A DNA stretch of 64,000 bases from Desulfobulbus rhabdoformis (GTDB lineage: Bacteria; Desulfobacterota; Desulfobulbia; Desulfobulbales; Desulfobulbaceae). Positions 17,863 to 26,276 of this stretch are shown here, one piece after another. The notes under the pieces are model-generated. The model was not told where the DNA came from, searched no databases, and saw nothing but the letters and a program-made list of their open reading frames with translations. The translations under genes and the position numbers were made by a program. The stretch is taken from positions 24,710-88,709 of the forward strand of contig NZ_JAFFQA010000018.1 of assembly GCF_016919065.1 (NCBI RefSeq), given 5' to 3'. Position 1 is the first letter of the stretch; every line of letters starts with the position of its first letter.

Positions 17863-17905
17863 CAAAAAAAAATCCCGGATCGATTTTAAAAAAACGATCC
17901 GGGAT
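17863..17905 (-). terminator. rho-independent terminator of leftward cobalamin riboswitch
   Basis: Read on the minus strand, an 11-bp stem ATCCCGGATCG / CGATCCGGGAT closes a short T/A loop and is followed by nine U. It lies between the riboswitch aptamer and the DUF4019 start. It is the likely expression platform: corrinoid bound, hairpin formed, transcription stopped. The stem is nearly the same as in the two other riboswitch terminators of the window. Confidence 0.85.
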
Positions 17906-17937
17906 GTCCCTGTTGTACCCGTAGATATGTACTGAGT

Positions 17938-18160
17938 GCGCCCCCGTCCACGAGGCAATCACTCTTTTTTTCAGGCAGGTCTTCTGACTTACGGATTTAC
18001 CTACTTACTGCGCCTTCCCAACCTGTTGCGATTCAGCGTGATTTGTGAACCGACAGTAAAGGTCAGTGACATGATGCAGTTTTCGTCCCCGAATACAGCA
18101 GCGGGCCTGTCTCCGATTCTCACGGAGTTCCCTATTAAGCTCAACGAGCACCTGAAATTC
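17938..18160 (-). promoter_or_regulatory. cobalamin riboswitch (leftward corrinoid operon)
   Basis: On the minus strand the conserved cobalamin elements occur in order: GGTGCTCG, TTAATAGGGAACTCCGTGAG, GGCCCGCTGCTGT, GGGAAGGC and the B12 box AGTCAGAAGACCTGCC at 17990-17974. The downstream arm ends near 17938 and leads into the terminator. It controls DUF4019, BtuF-CbiZ and CobN, and perhaps the genes further left. Confidence 0.92.
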
Positions 18161-18165
18161 AGCCT

Positions 18166-18193
18166 TGTTTAGACGTTTTCTGCTGAAAGTCAA
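18166..18193 (-). promoter_or_regulatory. probable sigma-70 promoter for leftward riboswitch RNA
   Basis: TTGACT (18193-18188) and TAAACA (18171-18166) are separated by 16 bases on the minus strand and sit immediately before the start of the aptamer. The -10 box is a weak match. Confidence 0.5.
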
Positions 18194-18370
18194 GAGGAAA
18201 GTTTGTAAGAATAATTCTTGTACTGTACTTTTGTATCTCACTTTGTGGTTCTGCAATAAAAAAAAATAAGCTAAAGAGTGAAGGTTTTGCGAAGGTTTGC
18301 AATACGTTGAGAAGTGCGTAATCTGTTAAAAATTAAACAGTATAATCCGTTTTGTCTTTTTAAAAAATTC

Positions 18371-18399
18371 TTGACAAATTGCTGCTTATCGGTTCTATC
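18371..18399 (+). promoter_or_regulatory. probable sigma-70 promoter for rightward riboswitch RNA
   Basis: A perfect TTGACA at 18371-18376 is followed after 17 bases by TCTATC at 18394-18399. The predicted start, near 18406, coincides with the first base-paired element of the riboswitch. Confidence 0.65.
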
Positions 18400-18404
18400 C
18401 CAAA

Positions 18405-18610
18405 GTGTTCAGGTGTTTTACGAAACCTAAAAGGGAACCTCGTGCAATTCGAGGACGGGCCCGCCGCTGTGACCGGGGACGAACACTGCATCATGTCACT
18501 GATCTCGTAATGATTGGGAAGACGCAGTTTGTAGGAAGATCCGGAAGTCAGAAGACCTGCCTGAACGGTCATGGTAACGACTGCGAGGACGGCAGCGTTC
18601 CCGGTAAGCT
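18405..18610 (+). promoter_or_regulatory. cobalamin riboswitch (rightward TonB operon)
   Basis: The plus strand shows AGGTGTTTTACGAAACCT, AAAAGGGAACC, GGGCCCGCCGCTGTGACCGGGGA, ATTGGGAAGACG and the B12 box AGTCAGAAGACCTGCC at 18546-18561, in the standard order. It precedes a terminator and the DUF3450-TtpC-ExbB-ExbD-TonB genes. It lies back to back with the leftward riboswitch, with about 250 bases between the two aptamers. Confidence 0.92.
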
Positions 18611-18637
18611 GTATTTTCCTGCGGATAAACAGGGCTA

Positions 18638-18672
18638 TCCCGGATCGAGTTTTTTCGATCCGGTTTTTTTTT
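18638..18672 (+). terminator. rho-independent terminator of rightward cobalamin riboswitch
   Basis: Stem CCGGATCGA / TCGATCCGG with a T-rich loop, followed by nine T. It is the probable off-switch between aptamer and coding genes. Confidence 0.85.
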
Positions 18673-18742
18673 GCCCTCCACTCTCCCGGAAACCCGGTCA
18701 TCCTCGCTCCCAGGTGTTGAACCCTAGCCTTGCGAGAAACCC

Positions 18743-19516
18743 GTGGTTTTTTTTCGTTCTTTTTTTTCTTCTCTGCTCTGCCTGATGCTGTTGTCAGCAC
18801 TCCCTCAGGCACGGGCCACCCAAACCCAACAACGCGTGGAAAAGCCACTTCGTCAGGCTGTTGATACCAGGCAATCTGCCCAGAAAACAGTTGACGCCTG
18901 GCGTGATGACCGAGAACGGCTGACGGCCCAATACGAACTGCTCGAAGAAGAAATCAAGCAGTTGCAGGAGCGCCACGACGACCTCAAGGTAGCGGTAGAG
19001 GCAACTCAAGAGCGTCTGACCTCAAAAAAAGACCAATTACAGGAAATTGCCAGAATTACCGGCGAGATCACGCCTTTTCTTGATCAACTTTTTCAACAAC
19101 TCATTGAGGTATCCCGGTCGGGTCCTCCTTTTCTGCAGAGCGAGCGGCAGCAACGCCAGGAAAAACTGCAGGCAATGATCAATGACCCCTCAATCAGTGT
19201 CGGTGAAAAGTACAGACGGTTGATGGAAGGGCTGCTGGTCGAAGCAGAATACGGCACGACCACTGAAGTCTATCAGGATCATATTGAACTTGGTGGGCAG
19301 CCAACCCTGGTAGATGTGTTTCGCTTTGGCCGTCTTAACCTTTTTTACCTTACTCTGGATCAGGCCAGTTGCGGATTTTTCAACGAGGCCGACCAGAAGT
19401 GGCAGGCACTTGAGCCCTCTGCTCTTCGTCCCCTGAAATCGGCAGTGGCTATGGCTGCCAAGCGTCAACCCGTTGAGCTTGTGAGCCTGCCCATCGGAAG
19501 GATGGTGCAGCCATGA
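18743..19516 (+). CDS. DUF3450 periplasmic coiled-coil protein
   Basis: A 257-residue protein with a signal peptide (FFRSFFSSLLCLMLLSALPQARA), a long coiled coil at about residues 30-105 (rich in E, Q and L heptads) and a compact C-terminal domain (EYGTTTEVYQDHIELGGQPT, VDVFRFGRLNLFYLT). This is the DUF3450 pattern found directly upstream of ttpC in TonB2-type operons of Vibrio and Shewanella. The GTG at 18743 is used as start because it gives a complete signal peptide; the ATG at 18785 would remove its charged start. The stop overlaps the next start (ATGA). It is the first gene after the riboswitch and probably helps the TonB complex span the periplasm. Confidence 0.85.
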   Translation: MVFFRSFFSSLLCLMLLSALPQARATQTQQRVEKPLRQAVDTRQSAQKTVDAWRDDRERLTAQYELLEEEIKQLQERHDDLKVAVEATQERLTSKKDQLQEIARITGEITPFLDQLFQQLIEVSRSGPPFLQSERQQRQEKLQAMINDPSISVGEKYRRLMEGLLVEAEYGTTTEVYQDHIELGGQPTLVDVFRFGRLNLFYLTLDQASCGFFNEADQKWQALEPSALRPLKSAVAMAAKRQPVELVSLPIGRMVQP

Positions 19517-20949
19517 GAAAGTTGATTCTGCTGCTGCTCCCCTTTTGGGCTGCAGCTTGTCTGACCGCTTCACTTGAAGCCGCAGATATGCGAGAGCTGC
19601 CGCACAAGGCTCAGCAGGTCAAAGACGAACTGGCGAGAAAGGCCTTGGCAGAAAAGGCGGAAGCCGCGCGAGAAGCTGCTGCGACCAGGGCCAAGGTTTT
19701 TGCCGACAGACGGGCGCTGGAAAACGCTGTCGCACAACTCGAGGCAGAAAAAAAGCAGTTATCCAGCCAGGTCGAAACCTTGGAAAAATCCAGTACTGAG
19801 CTGGCAGAGGAAGAGACCGCGGTCAATGAAGAGCTCGCCCAGACCGATGGCATGATAAAAGAGCTTGTTGGCCAGATACGTATTAACGCCAAGGACCTGG
19901 ACACGCTGATCAGTCAAAATCCCCAATCAGGTGTTGGACCAGCACCGTCATCGTTTCTGGCAGCGGTTGCAGACGATGAGCGTTTTCCCGGCATGGACGA
20001 TGTGCGTGCCATGGCTGAGGCGCTGCTGACGCAAATTAAGGGATCCGGAGAGGTGCGCCTGGAAAAGGGCACCATCATTGATCGCACCGGGCGAGAGGTT
20101 GAGGCGGATATTCTCTTTATCGGTCCCTTTACCGCGGCCTATCACTTGCCGGAGGAGACCGGCTTTCTCAATCATTCTTCGGATGGCAGTAAACTCTACG
20201 CTCTCTCCCGTCTTCCTGCAAAGGGCCTGCAAAAACAACTTGCTCAATACATGAGTGGGCAAGCTGACTCTGTTCCCGTTGATATTGGTCGGGGCGCCGC
20301 ACTGCGCCAACTGAGCCATCGACTCAGTTTCAGCGACCAGGTCACCAAGGGCGGGCCCATTGTCTGGCCCATTCTCGCCATCCTGGTCATAGGGTTGTTG
20401 ATCGTGGCCGAACGGACGATCAAGCTCCTGCGGAATCGACACGCTAAGTTGCCTTTGATTGATACGATTCGCCAGCAGAGTCGCGAAGGTGATTGGGCTG
20501 GCTGCGAGCAGGCCTGCAGCGAGGCAGAGGGAAAACCTCTGGGGCGAGTCCTCCTGGCCGGAGTGCAGGCGCGGGATCTGCAACGTGAGGATCTGGAAAA
20601 CACCCTCCAGGAGGCCATTCTCAAAGAGATACCAGGGCTGGAACACTTTCTCTCCACCCTTGGCATGTTGACCGCCATCGCTCCCCTGCTCGGGCTGCTG
20701 GGGACGGTCACCGGTATGATCAACGTCTTCCACGTGATCACCCTTTATGGAGCCAGTGACCCGCGACTCATGTCCGGTGGTATTTCCGAGGCCCTGGTCA
20801 CCACCATGCTCGGTCTTTCGGTGGCCATTCCCCTGATGCTGCTCCATAACATGCTCACCCGTGGTGTGGATCGCATGGTGGGGGATCTTGAAGAGCAGGC
20901 GGTCTCCCTGGTGAATATTATTCACCGGCGGCGGGAGCAGCAATGCTGA
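19513..20949 (+). CDS. ttpC: TtpC: ExbB-type channel with periplasmic coiled-coil extension
   Basis: A 478-residue inner-membrane protein. A signal peptide (LILLLLPFWAAACLTASLEA) is followed by an Ala/Glu/Lys-rich coiled coil at about residues 30-125, a periplasmic domain to about 270, and then the three-helix MotA/TolQ/ExbB domain (GGPIVWPILAILVIGLLIV; LGMLTAIAPLLGLLGTVTGM; EALVTTMLGLSVAIPLML). This architecture is TtpC, which in Vibrio joins ExbB2, ExbD2 and TonB2 and is needed for certain receptors. The start overlaps the DUF3450 stop and its own end overlaps the exbB start by seven bases, showing tight translational coupling. Confidence 0.9.
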   Translation: MRKLILLLLPFWAAACLTASLEAADMRELPHKAQQVKDELARKALAEKAEAAREAAATRAKVFADRRALENAVAQLEAEKKQLSSQVETLEKSSTELAEEETAVNEELAQTDGMIKELVGQIRINAKDLDTLISQNPQSGVGPAPSSFLAAVADDERFPGMDDVRAMAEALLTQIKGSGEVRLEKGTIIDRTGREVEADILFIGPFTAAYHLPEETGFLNHSSDGSKLYALSRLPAKGLQKQLAQYMSGQADSVPVDIGRGAALRQLSHRLSFSDQVTKGGPIVWPILAILVIGLLIVAERTIKLLRNRHAKLPLIDTIRQQSREGDWAGCEQACSEAEGKPLGRVLLAGVQARDLQREDLENTLQEAILKEIPGLEHFLSTLGMLTAIAPLLGLLGTVTGMINVFHVITLYGASDPRLMSGGISEALVTTMLGLSVAIPLMLLHNMLTRGVDRMVGDLEEQAVSLVNIIHRRREQQC

Positions 20950-21560
20950 TCGCTGATGGCTGGTATAGCCTTGCCACCTATTTCCGTACCGGTGGCCCTG
21001 TCATGGTGCCCCTGTTGCTGGTAAGTCTGACCATGTGGCTTTTGATTGCCGAGCGGGCCCTGGTTTTGCGCAGGCTCTCGGTGCATACCTTCTCTGGCCC
21101 TGCTGCTTTGAAATGTATCCACGAAAAACAGTTGCCCGAATCCCAGGATGGCGGCGCAGTGGGGGTGCTGATCCTGTGTTTTCTTGATCGTTGTTCAGGC
21201 GATCCAAATCTTGATCGCAACATCCTCGATGAGCTGGTCCTCTCCCTGAACCGCAGCCTGACAAAATACCTGCCCCTGATTGGCGTCCTGGCAGCCATTG
21301 CGCCGCTGCTTGGCCTTTTGGGTACGGTGACCGGTATGATGTCCACCTTTGATGTTATGTCGCTTTTTGGCACCGGTGATGCCAAGGGAATGGCAGGCGG
21401 AATCTCCGAAGCCCTGGTGACTACGCAGACCGGCCTGATCGTCGCCATCCCTGGTTTGTATATGAAAAATTTTCTTGAACGACGGGCCCAGGCACTCAGA
21501 AGGCAGTTGACTGTCACCGGGTTCTACCTGCGCCGTCATCTTCAGGAGGCACCATGCTGA
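20943..21560 (+). CDS. exbB: ExbB proton channel
   Basis: A 205-residue inner-membrane protein with three helices, at about residues 17-38 (GPVMVPLLLVSLTMWLLIAE), 110-135 (LIGVLAAIAPLLGLLGTVTG) and 155-178 (ALVTTQTGLIVAIPGLYM). The GLLGTVTGMM and ALVTTQTGL stretches are the family signature. With ExbD and TonB directly downstream it forms the motor that uses proton flow to drive outer-membrane receptors. Its start overlaps the end of ttpC by seven bases and its end overlaps exbD by seven. It is separate from, and only distantly similar to, the ExbB-like protein at 9.3-9.9 kb. Confidence 0.92.
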   Translation: MLIADGWYSLATYFRTGGPVMVPLLLVSLTMWLLIAERALVLRRLSVHTFSGPAALKCIHEKQLPESQDGGAVGVLILCFLDRCSGDPNLDRNILDELVLSLNRSLTKYLPLIGVLAAIAPLLGLLGTVTGMMSTFDVMSLFGTGDAKGMAGGISEALVTTQTGLIVAIPGLYMKNFLERRAQALRRQLTVTGFYLRRHLQEAPC

Positions 21561-21970
21561 ACATCGCCCGCAGCAGACGCGTCCGCTCGACTCCGGGCCT
21601 TGATATCGCGCCTCTGATCGACATGGTTTTTATTTTGTTGATCTTTTTTCTGGTGAACACCTCTTTTGTCAAGGAGACCGGGATCGAGGTCTCACGCCCC
21701 ACTGCCTCAACCGCCACTCTGGAGAAAAAACGTTCTGTTTTGATCGCCATCTCTGCGGATAATCGCATCTTCATGGAGCAGCGCGAGATCGATATGCGTG
21801 CGGTCCGGGCCAATGTGGAACGTGCTCTGGCCGAAAATCCAGAGGCAGCCGTGATTGTCATTGCCGATAAAACCAGTGCCACCGGGACCGCCATTCGGGT
21901 TATGGATGGCTGCCGCATGGCCGGTGCGGTCAATGTCTCGTTGGCAGCCAGTCTGCCTCAGGGATCCTGA
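21554..21970 (+). CDS. exbD: ExbD
   Basis: A 138-residue protein with the ExbD/TolR layout. A short cytoplasmic start is followed by one helix containing the proton-path Asp (DIAPLIDMVFILLIFFLV, Asp at about residue 23) and a periplasmic domain ending with the DGCRMAGAVNVSLA strand-helix. It is positioned between exbB and tonB with overlapping ends on both sides; the stop TGA shares its bases with the tonB start. The assignment as ExbD rather than TolR follows from the adjacent tonB. Confidence 0.92.
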   Translation: MLNIARSRRVRSTPGLDIAPLIDMVFILLIFFLVNTSFVKETGIEVSRPTASTATLEKKRSVLIAISADNRIFMEQREIDMRAVRANVERALAENPEAAVIVIADKTSATGTAIRVMDGCRMAGAVNVSLAASLPQGS

Positions 21971-22647
21971 TGACCAGAACGGTGCGACATCCGCAGCTGC
22001 AGTCTGCAGGTGCATACGATTGGCTTAAAGCCCTGGTCATCGCAGCCGTGCTGAATCTGGGGCTGTATCTGCTCATGCCGGTGTTGATCGCCACAGCACC
22101 TGAAAAGCCGGATTTCGATACACTGGTTTCACAGATCAATCTGACCCGGTTGCGCCCCCAGGAAACACGCAAACAACCCGAGCCGGTTAAGCCACCGGAG
22201 CCTAAGCCGCAGCAACGTCCCAAACCGACAAGCACACCGCTTCCGCAACCCAAGTTGCAGATGCCTTTTGAACTCAATACCCGGCTGCCCAGCACCGCCA
22301 CCACCCTGGACATGCCCCCCATGGAGACGGCCCTGCCCAAGGGAGAGTTCAGCGATACCTTTTCTGTGGGCCAGCTTGATGGGCCAATGACCACTCTGGT
22401 GCAGGTGCCTCCGCAATATCCCCATTCAGCCCGGCGGCGTAATATTCAGGGCTGGGTCAAGGTACGTTTTTTAGTCGATGAACACGGGCGGGTCAGTAAT
22501 GTGAGCGTACTCAATGCCAAACCTGTGGGAGTTTTTGAACGATCCGTGCTGCGTTGCGTTTCCAGATGGCGCTTTAAGCCCGGCACCGTGGGAGGCGTAG
22601 CAGTAAAAGCCCTGGTTGAACAGACCATCACCTTCAAACTGGAGTAG
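21970..22647 (+). CDS. tonB: TonB
   Basis: A 225-residue protein with one N-terminal helix (about residues 18-38, ALVIAAVLNLGLYLLMPVLI), a Pro/Lys/Gln-rich linker at about 55-100 (KPPEPKPQQRPKPTS) and the C-terminal TonB domain: PPQYPHSARRRNIQGWVKVR, the VDEHGRVSNVSVL strand and the closing RWRFKPGTVGG. The domain contacts TonB boxes of receptors. The linker is short, as usual for TonB2 types that rely on TtpC. It is the only tonB in the window and may serve the riboswitch-controlled receptors at 7-8.9 kb and 35.5-37.6 kb, which is inference. Confidence 0.93.
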   Translation: MTRTVRHPQLQSAGAYDWLKALVIAAVLNLGLYLLMPVLIATAPEKPDFDTLVSQINLTRLRPQETRKQPEPVKPPEPKPQQRPKPTSTPLPQPKLQMPFELNTRLPSTATTLDMPPMETALPKGEFSDTFSVGQLDGPMTTLVQVPPQYPHSARRRNIQGWVKVRFLVDEHGRVSNVSVLNAKPVGVFERSVLRCVSRWRFKPGTVGGVAVKALVEQTITFKLE

Positions 22648-22651
22648 AAAC

Positions 22652-23944
22652 ATGCAATCCTGGCTAAGAGTTTTTGGTTGTTGTGTTCTGATCACCGTAT
22701 TGTCTAGCGCTGGCTCCGTTCAAGCGGGTGAGATGTCCACCCAGGCGCGCCTGGTGCTGGCAAAGGTAGCCCCTCTGATGAGTTCTAAGTCGTACGGCAA
22801 AGCCATTGCTCTTTTGGAGCCAGCCCTGAAAAAGAAGGAAACGCGCAATGCAGAGCTCGCCTTTGCCTTGGGGAACTGTCGTATGCTCGGTGGGCAGACC
22901 AAGGGGGCGATCAAAGCCTACTCCCTGGCGGTGCAACTGGCCCCCAAACATGCCAGCGCCTGGCTGAATCTGGCCAGGGCCCAGTATGAGAGCAAAGCGT
23001 ATAAAGAGGCGGGCCACAGTTTTGGCCAGGCCTATAAGCATGGGAAATCCAAGAAAGCACAAACCCTTTATTTCAGTGCAGCCTCCTACCAGCAGGGAAG
23101 GAGCTACCAAAGGGCCATTACCGCCTATGAACGACTTTTTTCCGCCCACAGGCGTTCTCTGAAAGCCCAATGGCGGGAACAGTATATTCACGCCTTGGTC
23201 GATGGCGGCCAGCGGAAAAAAGCACTCCCCCTGATTCGTGAGCAGATTACCCGCAGTTCGGGAGAGCAGAAGACGCGCTGGCAGGAGGTGCTGCTTTCTT
23301 TATATATGCGCTTTAACATGCATAAACAGGGAACGGAGCTTGCCCGTCAGCTGATTGAAGATCATCCTGAGCAGGCAAAATGGTGGAAGGCGCTGACCCA
23401 TATCCAGCTAGCTGCCAACAGATATGAAGACGGCCTGGCCGCCCTTATCGGGTACTCCATGTTGGGGCCAATGAAGACTCGGGAAAAGAAACTCCTGGCT
23501 GATCTCTATCTGCAAACCGGTATTCCCGCCAAGGCGGCACCGCTGTATAGACAGTTGCTCAGATCCAAAAGTGATGCCCAGATTGTGCAACGCCTGGCCT
23601 TAAGCTACCGCCAGCTGGATCAGCCCGACAAGGCGCTGCAGGTACTTCATGGCTATGGCAACTTGAAAAGTAAACCCAATTTGCTGATGCTGGAAGGGGA
23701 GATCTGCTACCGTCTCAAACGTTTTGGAGAGGCCACCAACAGCTATCAGTCCGCCGCAAAAATTAAGGGGCGCCACCAGGGACAGTCCTGGCTTATGGCA
23801 GGATATTCCGCCATGCAGGCTCATGACTATGCATCGAGCCGCAGAGCCCTGGCCAATGCCGTCAAGTATGATCGGGCGAAAAAGGCCGCGACGCTTGCGC
23901 TCTCCCAGATTGAACATCAGAGGGAGAATCAGGTTGTGCAATGA
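22652..23944 (+). CDS. periplasmic TPR protein of the TonB operon
   Basis: A 430-residue protein with a signal peptide (VFGCCVLITVLSSAGSVQA) and TPR-like helical pairs over its whole length, such as AELAFALGNCRMLGGQTKGA and AWLNLARAQYESKAYKEAG. A TPR protein is a regular last member of DUF3450-ttpC-exbB-exbD-tonB operons in gammaproteobacteria and is thought to support the TonB2 complex. The ATG at 22652 is chosen because GGAGTAG lies eight bases upstream and the signal peptide starts there; the longer frame would begin inside tonB. Four bases separate it from the tonB stop. Confidence 0.87.
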   Translation: MQSWLRVFGCCVLITVLSSAGSVQAGEMSTQARLVLAKVAPLMSSKSYGKAIALLEPALKKKETRNAELAFALGNCRMLGGQTKGAIKAYSLAVQLAPKHASAWLNLARAQYESKAYKEAGHSFGQAYKHGKSKKAQTLYFSAASYQQGRSYQRAITAYERLFSAHRRSLKAQWREQYIHALVDGGQRKKALPLIREQITRSSGEQKTRWQEVLLSLYMRFNMHKQGTELARQLIEDHPEQAKWWKALTHIQLAANRYEDGLAALIGYSMLGPMKTREKKLLADLYLQTGIPAKAAPLYRQLLRSKSDAQIVQRLALSYRQLDQPDKALQVLHGYGNLKSKPNLLMLEGEICYRLKRFGEATNSYQSAAKIKGRHQGQSWLMAGYSAMQAHDYASSRRALANAVKYDRAKKAATLALSQIEHQRENQVVQ

Positions 23945-24070
23945 GTCCTTTCCTTTGCGGGCGTTTGATAAGGGGGGGCTTTGCTGAGTGCTGAGAAGCT
24001 GGCAGAAGTTGAGTCGTCAAAAATATTTTCTACTGATAAACAAACAATCAGAAATAATAAGGAGAATGCA

Positions 24071-24982
24071 ATGCAAAGAAGTTCAGTTGTCAGAAAAACG
24101 CTGCTGCTGGTCATGGCCGCCCTGGTAGGGTTCTGCCTCCAGAGTCTTCCTGCTCAGGCGGGACATCACGGTAAAGCCAAAGAAGCGAAAAAGGCGATCT
24201 TGCTGGTTACCTTTGGTACGAGTGTTGAGCGGGCCCAGAAATCTTTTGATACCATTGATAAAGAGGTCAAGGCCGCCTTCCCGAAAACTGAAATCCGCTG
24301 GGCCTATACCTCAAAGATTATTCGCCATAAGCTGGCTAAAAAGGGCACAATGATCGACTCCCCGGAGATGGCGCTTGCCCGTTTGATGGATGATGGCTAC
24401 ACCCATGTGGCCGTACAGTCATTGCACATGATTCCCGGTGCGGAGTTCCATGAGATCCTAGCCAACGCCAATCTCTTTGCCCAGATGGCCGACGGATTCA
24501 AAGCCCTGCGTGTCTCCATGCCACTCTTGATTAATGACGCGGCCATGCAGCAGACCTTGGACATTATCAAAGATCAGCTTGTGCCCAAAGAGCGTAAAGC
24601 TGATGAGGCGGTTGTGCTCATGGGGCATGGCACCCATCATACTAGCGATGCCATCTACAGTGCCATGATGTATAAGGCCCAGAAAATGGATCCTAATATG
24701 TATGTGGGAACCGTTGAGGGCCATCCGACCTTTGAAGAGGTTCGTGATGCCCTGGTGGCTAAGAAAGTGACAAAGGTGTATCTTATTCCGTTGATGACCG
24801 TAGCTGGTGATCACGCCATGAACGATATGGCTGGCGACGAGCCGGATTCCTGGAAGAGCCAGCTGGCTGCCGTGGGGATCAAGGCAGTGCCGGTTATGAA
24901 AGGCCTGGGAGAACTCAAAGCCATTGACGCCATGTGGATTGATCATCTGAAAATGAGCATAGGACCCAAGCATCATCACTGA
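24071..24982 (+). CDS. cbiK: exported sirohydrochlorin cobaltochelatase CbiK (CbiK-P type)
   Basis: A 303-residue protein with a signal peptide (LLLVMAALVGFCLQSLPAQA) followed by a complete CbiK domain: ILLVTFGTSVERAQKSFDTI, RWAYTSKIIRHKLAKKG, the metal-site His in SLHMIPGAEFHEI and the second in VLMGHGTHH, and HPTFEEV. CbiK inserts Co2+ into sirohydrochlorin without ATP. An exported form, CbiK-P of Desulfovibrio vulgaris, is known and is thought to work in heme or metal handling rather than in B12 synthesis. The ATG at 24071 has AAGGAGAATGCA before it. It lies 126 bases after the TPR gene and may be on the same riboswitch-controlled transcript. A His-rich HHH tail ends the protein. Confidence 0.92.
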   Translation: MQRSSVVRKTLLLVMAALVGFCLQSLPAQAGHHGKAKEAKKAILLVTFGTSVERAQKSFDTIDKEVKAAFPKTEIRWAYTSKIIRHKLAKKGTMIDSPEMALARLMDDGYTHVAVQSLHMIPGAEFHEILANANLFAQMADGFKALRVSMPLLINDAAMQQTLDIIKDQLVPKERKADEAVVLMGHGTHHTSDAIYSAMMYKAQKMDPNMYVGTVEGHPTFEEVRDALVAKKVTKVYLIPLMTVAGDHAMNDMAGDEPDSWKSQLAAVGIKAVPVMKGLGELKAIDAMWIDHLKMSIGPKHHH

Positions 24983-25006
24983 TGTCTTTTTGGACGACAT
25001 AAACCA

Positions 25007-25044
25007 TAAAAAAAAGCCCCGGATTTTCCGGGGCTTTTTTTATT
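25007..25044. terminator. bidirectional rho-independent terminator
   Basis: AAAAAAAGCCCCGGA-TTT-TCCGGGGCTTTTTTT: a nine-pair GC stem flanked by A and T runs, so it can stop both cbiK from the left and the acyltransferase from the right. Confidence 0.93.
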
Positions 25045-25058
25045 CTGGGTTTGCCAGC

Positions 25059-26099
25059 TTACCAGCCTATCAGGTGGGAACTGTATTTGGAGGCGAGTTT
25101 TTTGATCAGCAGGGCCATACTGTAAGAACAGAAGACCACAAAGCAGGTCATAAAGGGCAACAACCACAGCCCTCCTGTATACGGATGGCTGGTTTTTATC
25201 AGAGTCAAAACCTTAATGACCCAGCCATGAATGAAAAAGAGGGCAAAGCTGGAGCCTGCCAGGTTCGAAAGAATGCGGCTTTCTGTGTTTTCGAACCGGT
25301 GCAGAATAAGCATGGCGAGCAGGCACAAAAGAAATTTCTGCACCAGGTTGATATCAACGCCGTGCAATATAAACAAAGGTTTGTGGTAACTGCCCGCACC
25401 CATATAGTAACTGCTCTGTATCAAGGAGAGCAGGAGAACGCCTGCACCAAGCCACCAGATCTTGGGGCCTAAAAAAGCATAGATCCAATCCCTGTTTATC
25501 GAGCAGAGAATCCCAAAAAAGTAGACCGGAGTAAAGAAAAGCACCGACTGAATGACGAGAATATTGTTCACCGGTCGTTGAATAAGCAATGCCGCACAGA
25601 GAAACAGAATCGTTGTCAGAAGCTGGGTCTGCCGTCTGAGCTCAATGAACCCTATAAATAGCGGCGAAAGCATAAAGATTATCATGATAAAGGGGATATA
25701 CCAGTATGCAAGAAAATGACCTCCCGTAATCAGGCTGAGCACAATCGGTTGCAGATACTGATCCCAAAAGGAGGGTGTCGGCCCAACAAAACCACCAGGC
25801 AGGGGGATATGGGTGGCATAGGTGAGGAGCAGCGCCAGGATCGACCAGAAAAGATAAGGCAGAAAAACCTTCATCAGTTTTTTCTGCATGAACCGGGAGT
25901 AACGAAAGCGGGGATAAAAGACCTGATGAAAGAGAAAGCCGGAGATGAAGACAAACAGCGAGGTACCTCCGGTGATAATGTTGGCAAGTACCCGCTCCGG
26001 GTAGGAAGCAAAATTCCAGCCGCTTATCCAATAACAGTGGCCGGTAATAATCAGAATAATGGCTATGCCACGATAATATTCAAAGGATTTGAGAAACAT
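25059..26099 (-). CDS. acyltransferase 3 family membrane protein
   Basis: A 346-residue integral membrane protein with about ten hydrophobic helices. The N-terminal FEYYRGIAIILIITGHCYW contains the R-x10-H pair that marks acyltransferase family 3 (OafB/NodX-like), which moves acetyl or other acyl groups to exported sugars or lipids. Later segments such as GTSLFVFISGFLFHQVFYPR also fit the family. ATG at 26099 is favoured over ATG at 26117: AGGTCACC precedes the former and nothing suitable the latter. The gene stands alone, converging on cbiK through the shared terminator. The substrate cannot be inferred. Confidence 0.85.
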   Translation of the reverse strand: MFLKSFEYYRGIAIILIITGHCYWISGWNFASYPERVLANIITGGTSLFVFISGFLFHQVFYPRFRYSRFMQKKLMKVFLPYLFWSILALLLTYATHIPLPGGFVGPTPSFWDQYLQPIVLSLITGGHFLAYWYIPFIMIIFMLSPLFIGFIELRRQTQLLTTILFLCAALLIQRPVNNILVIQSVLFFTPVYFFGILCSINRDWIYAFLGPKIWWLGAGVLLLSLIQSSYYMGAGSYHKPLFILHGVDINLVQKFLLCLLAMLILHRFENTESRILSNLAGSSFALFFIHGWVIKVLTLIKTSHPYTGGLWLLPFMTCFVVFCSYSMALLIKKLASKYSSHLIGW

Positions 26100-26276
26100 G
26101 ATGGTGACCTGATACATGCATGGAAAGATAGGTACCTGGCATTCACTGGGGGCGGGGTCGTTGTCTACGGTCGTTGAAAAGGAGCGAGGGAACGGTGTCA
26201 GCGGTGGGACCAGATAAAGTAGATACTCTCTATAAAGCGCTTATTTGCCAGTGAATGCCGGTCTGATGGTGCAACT

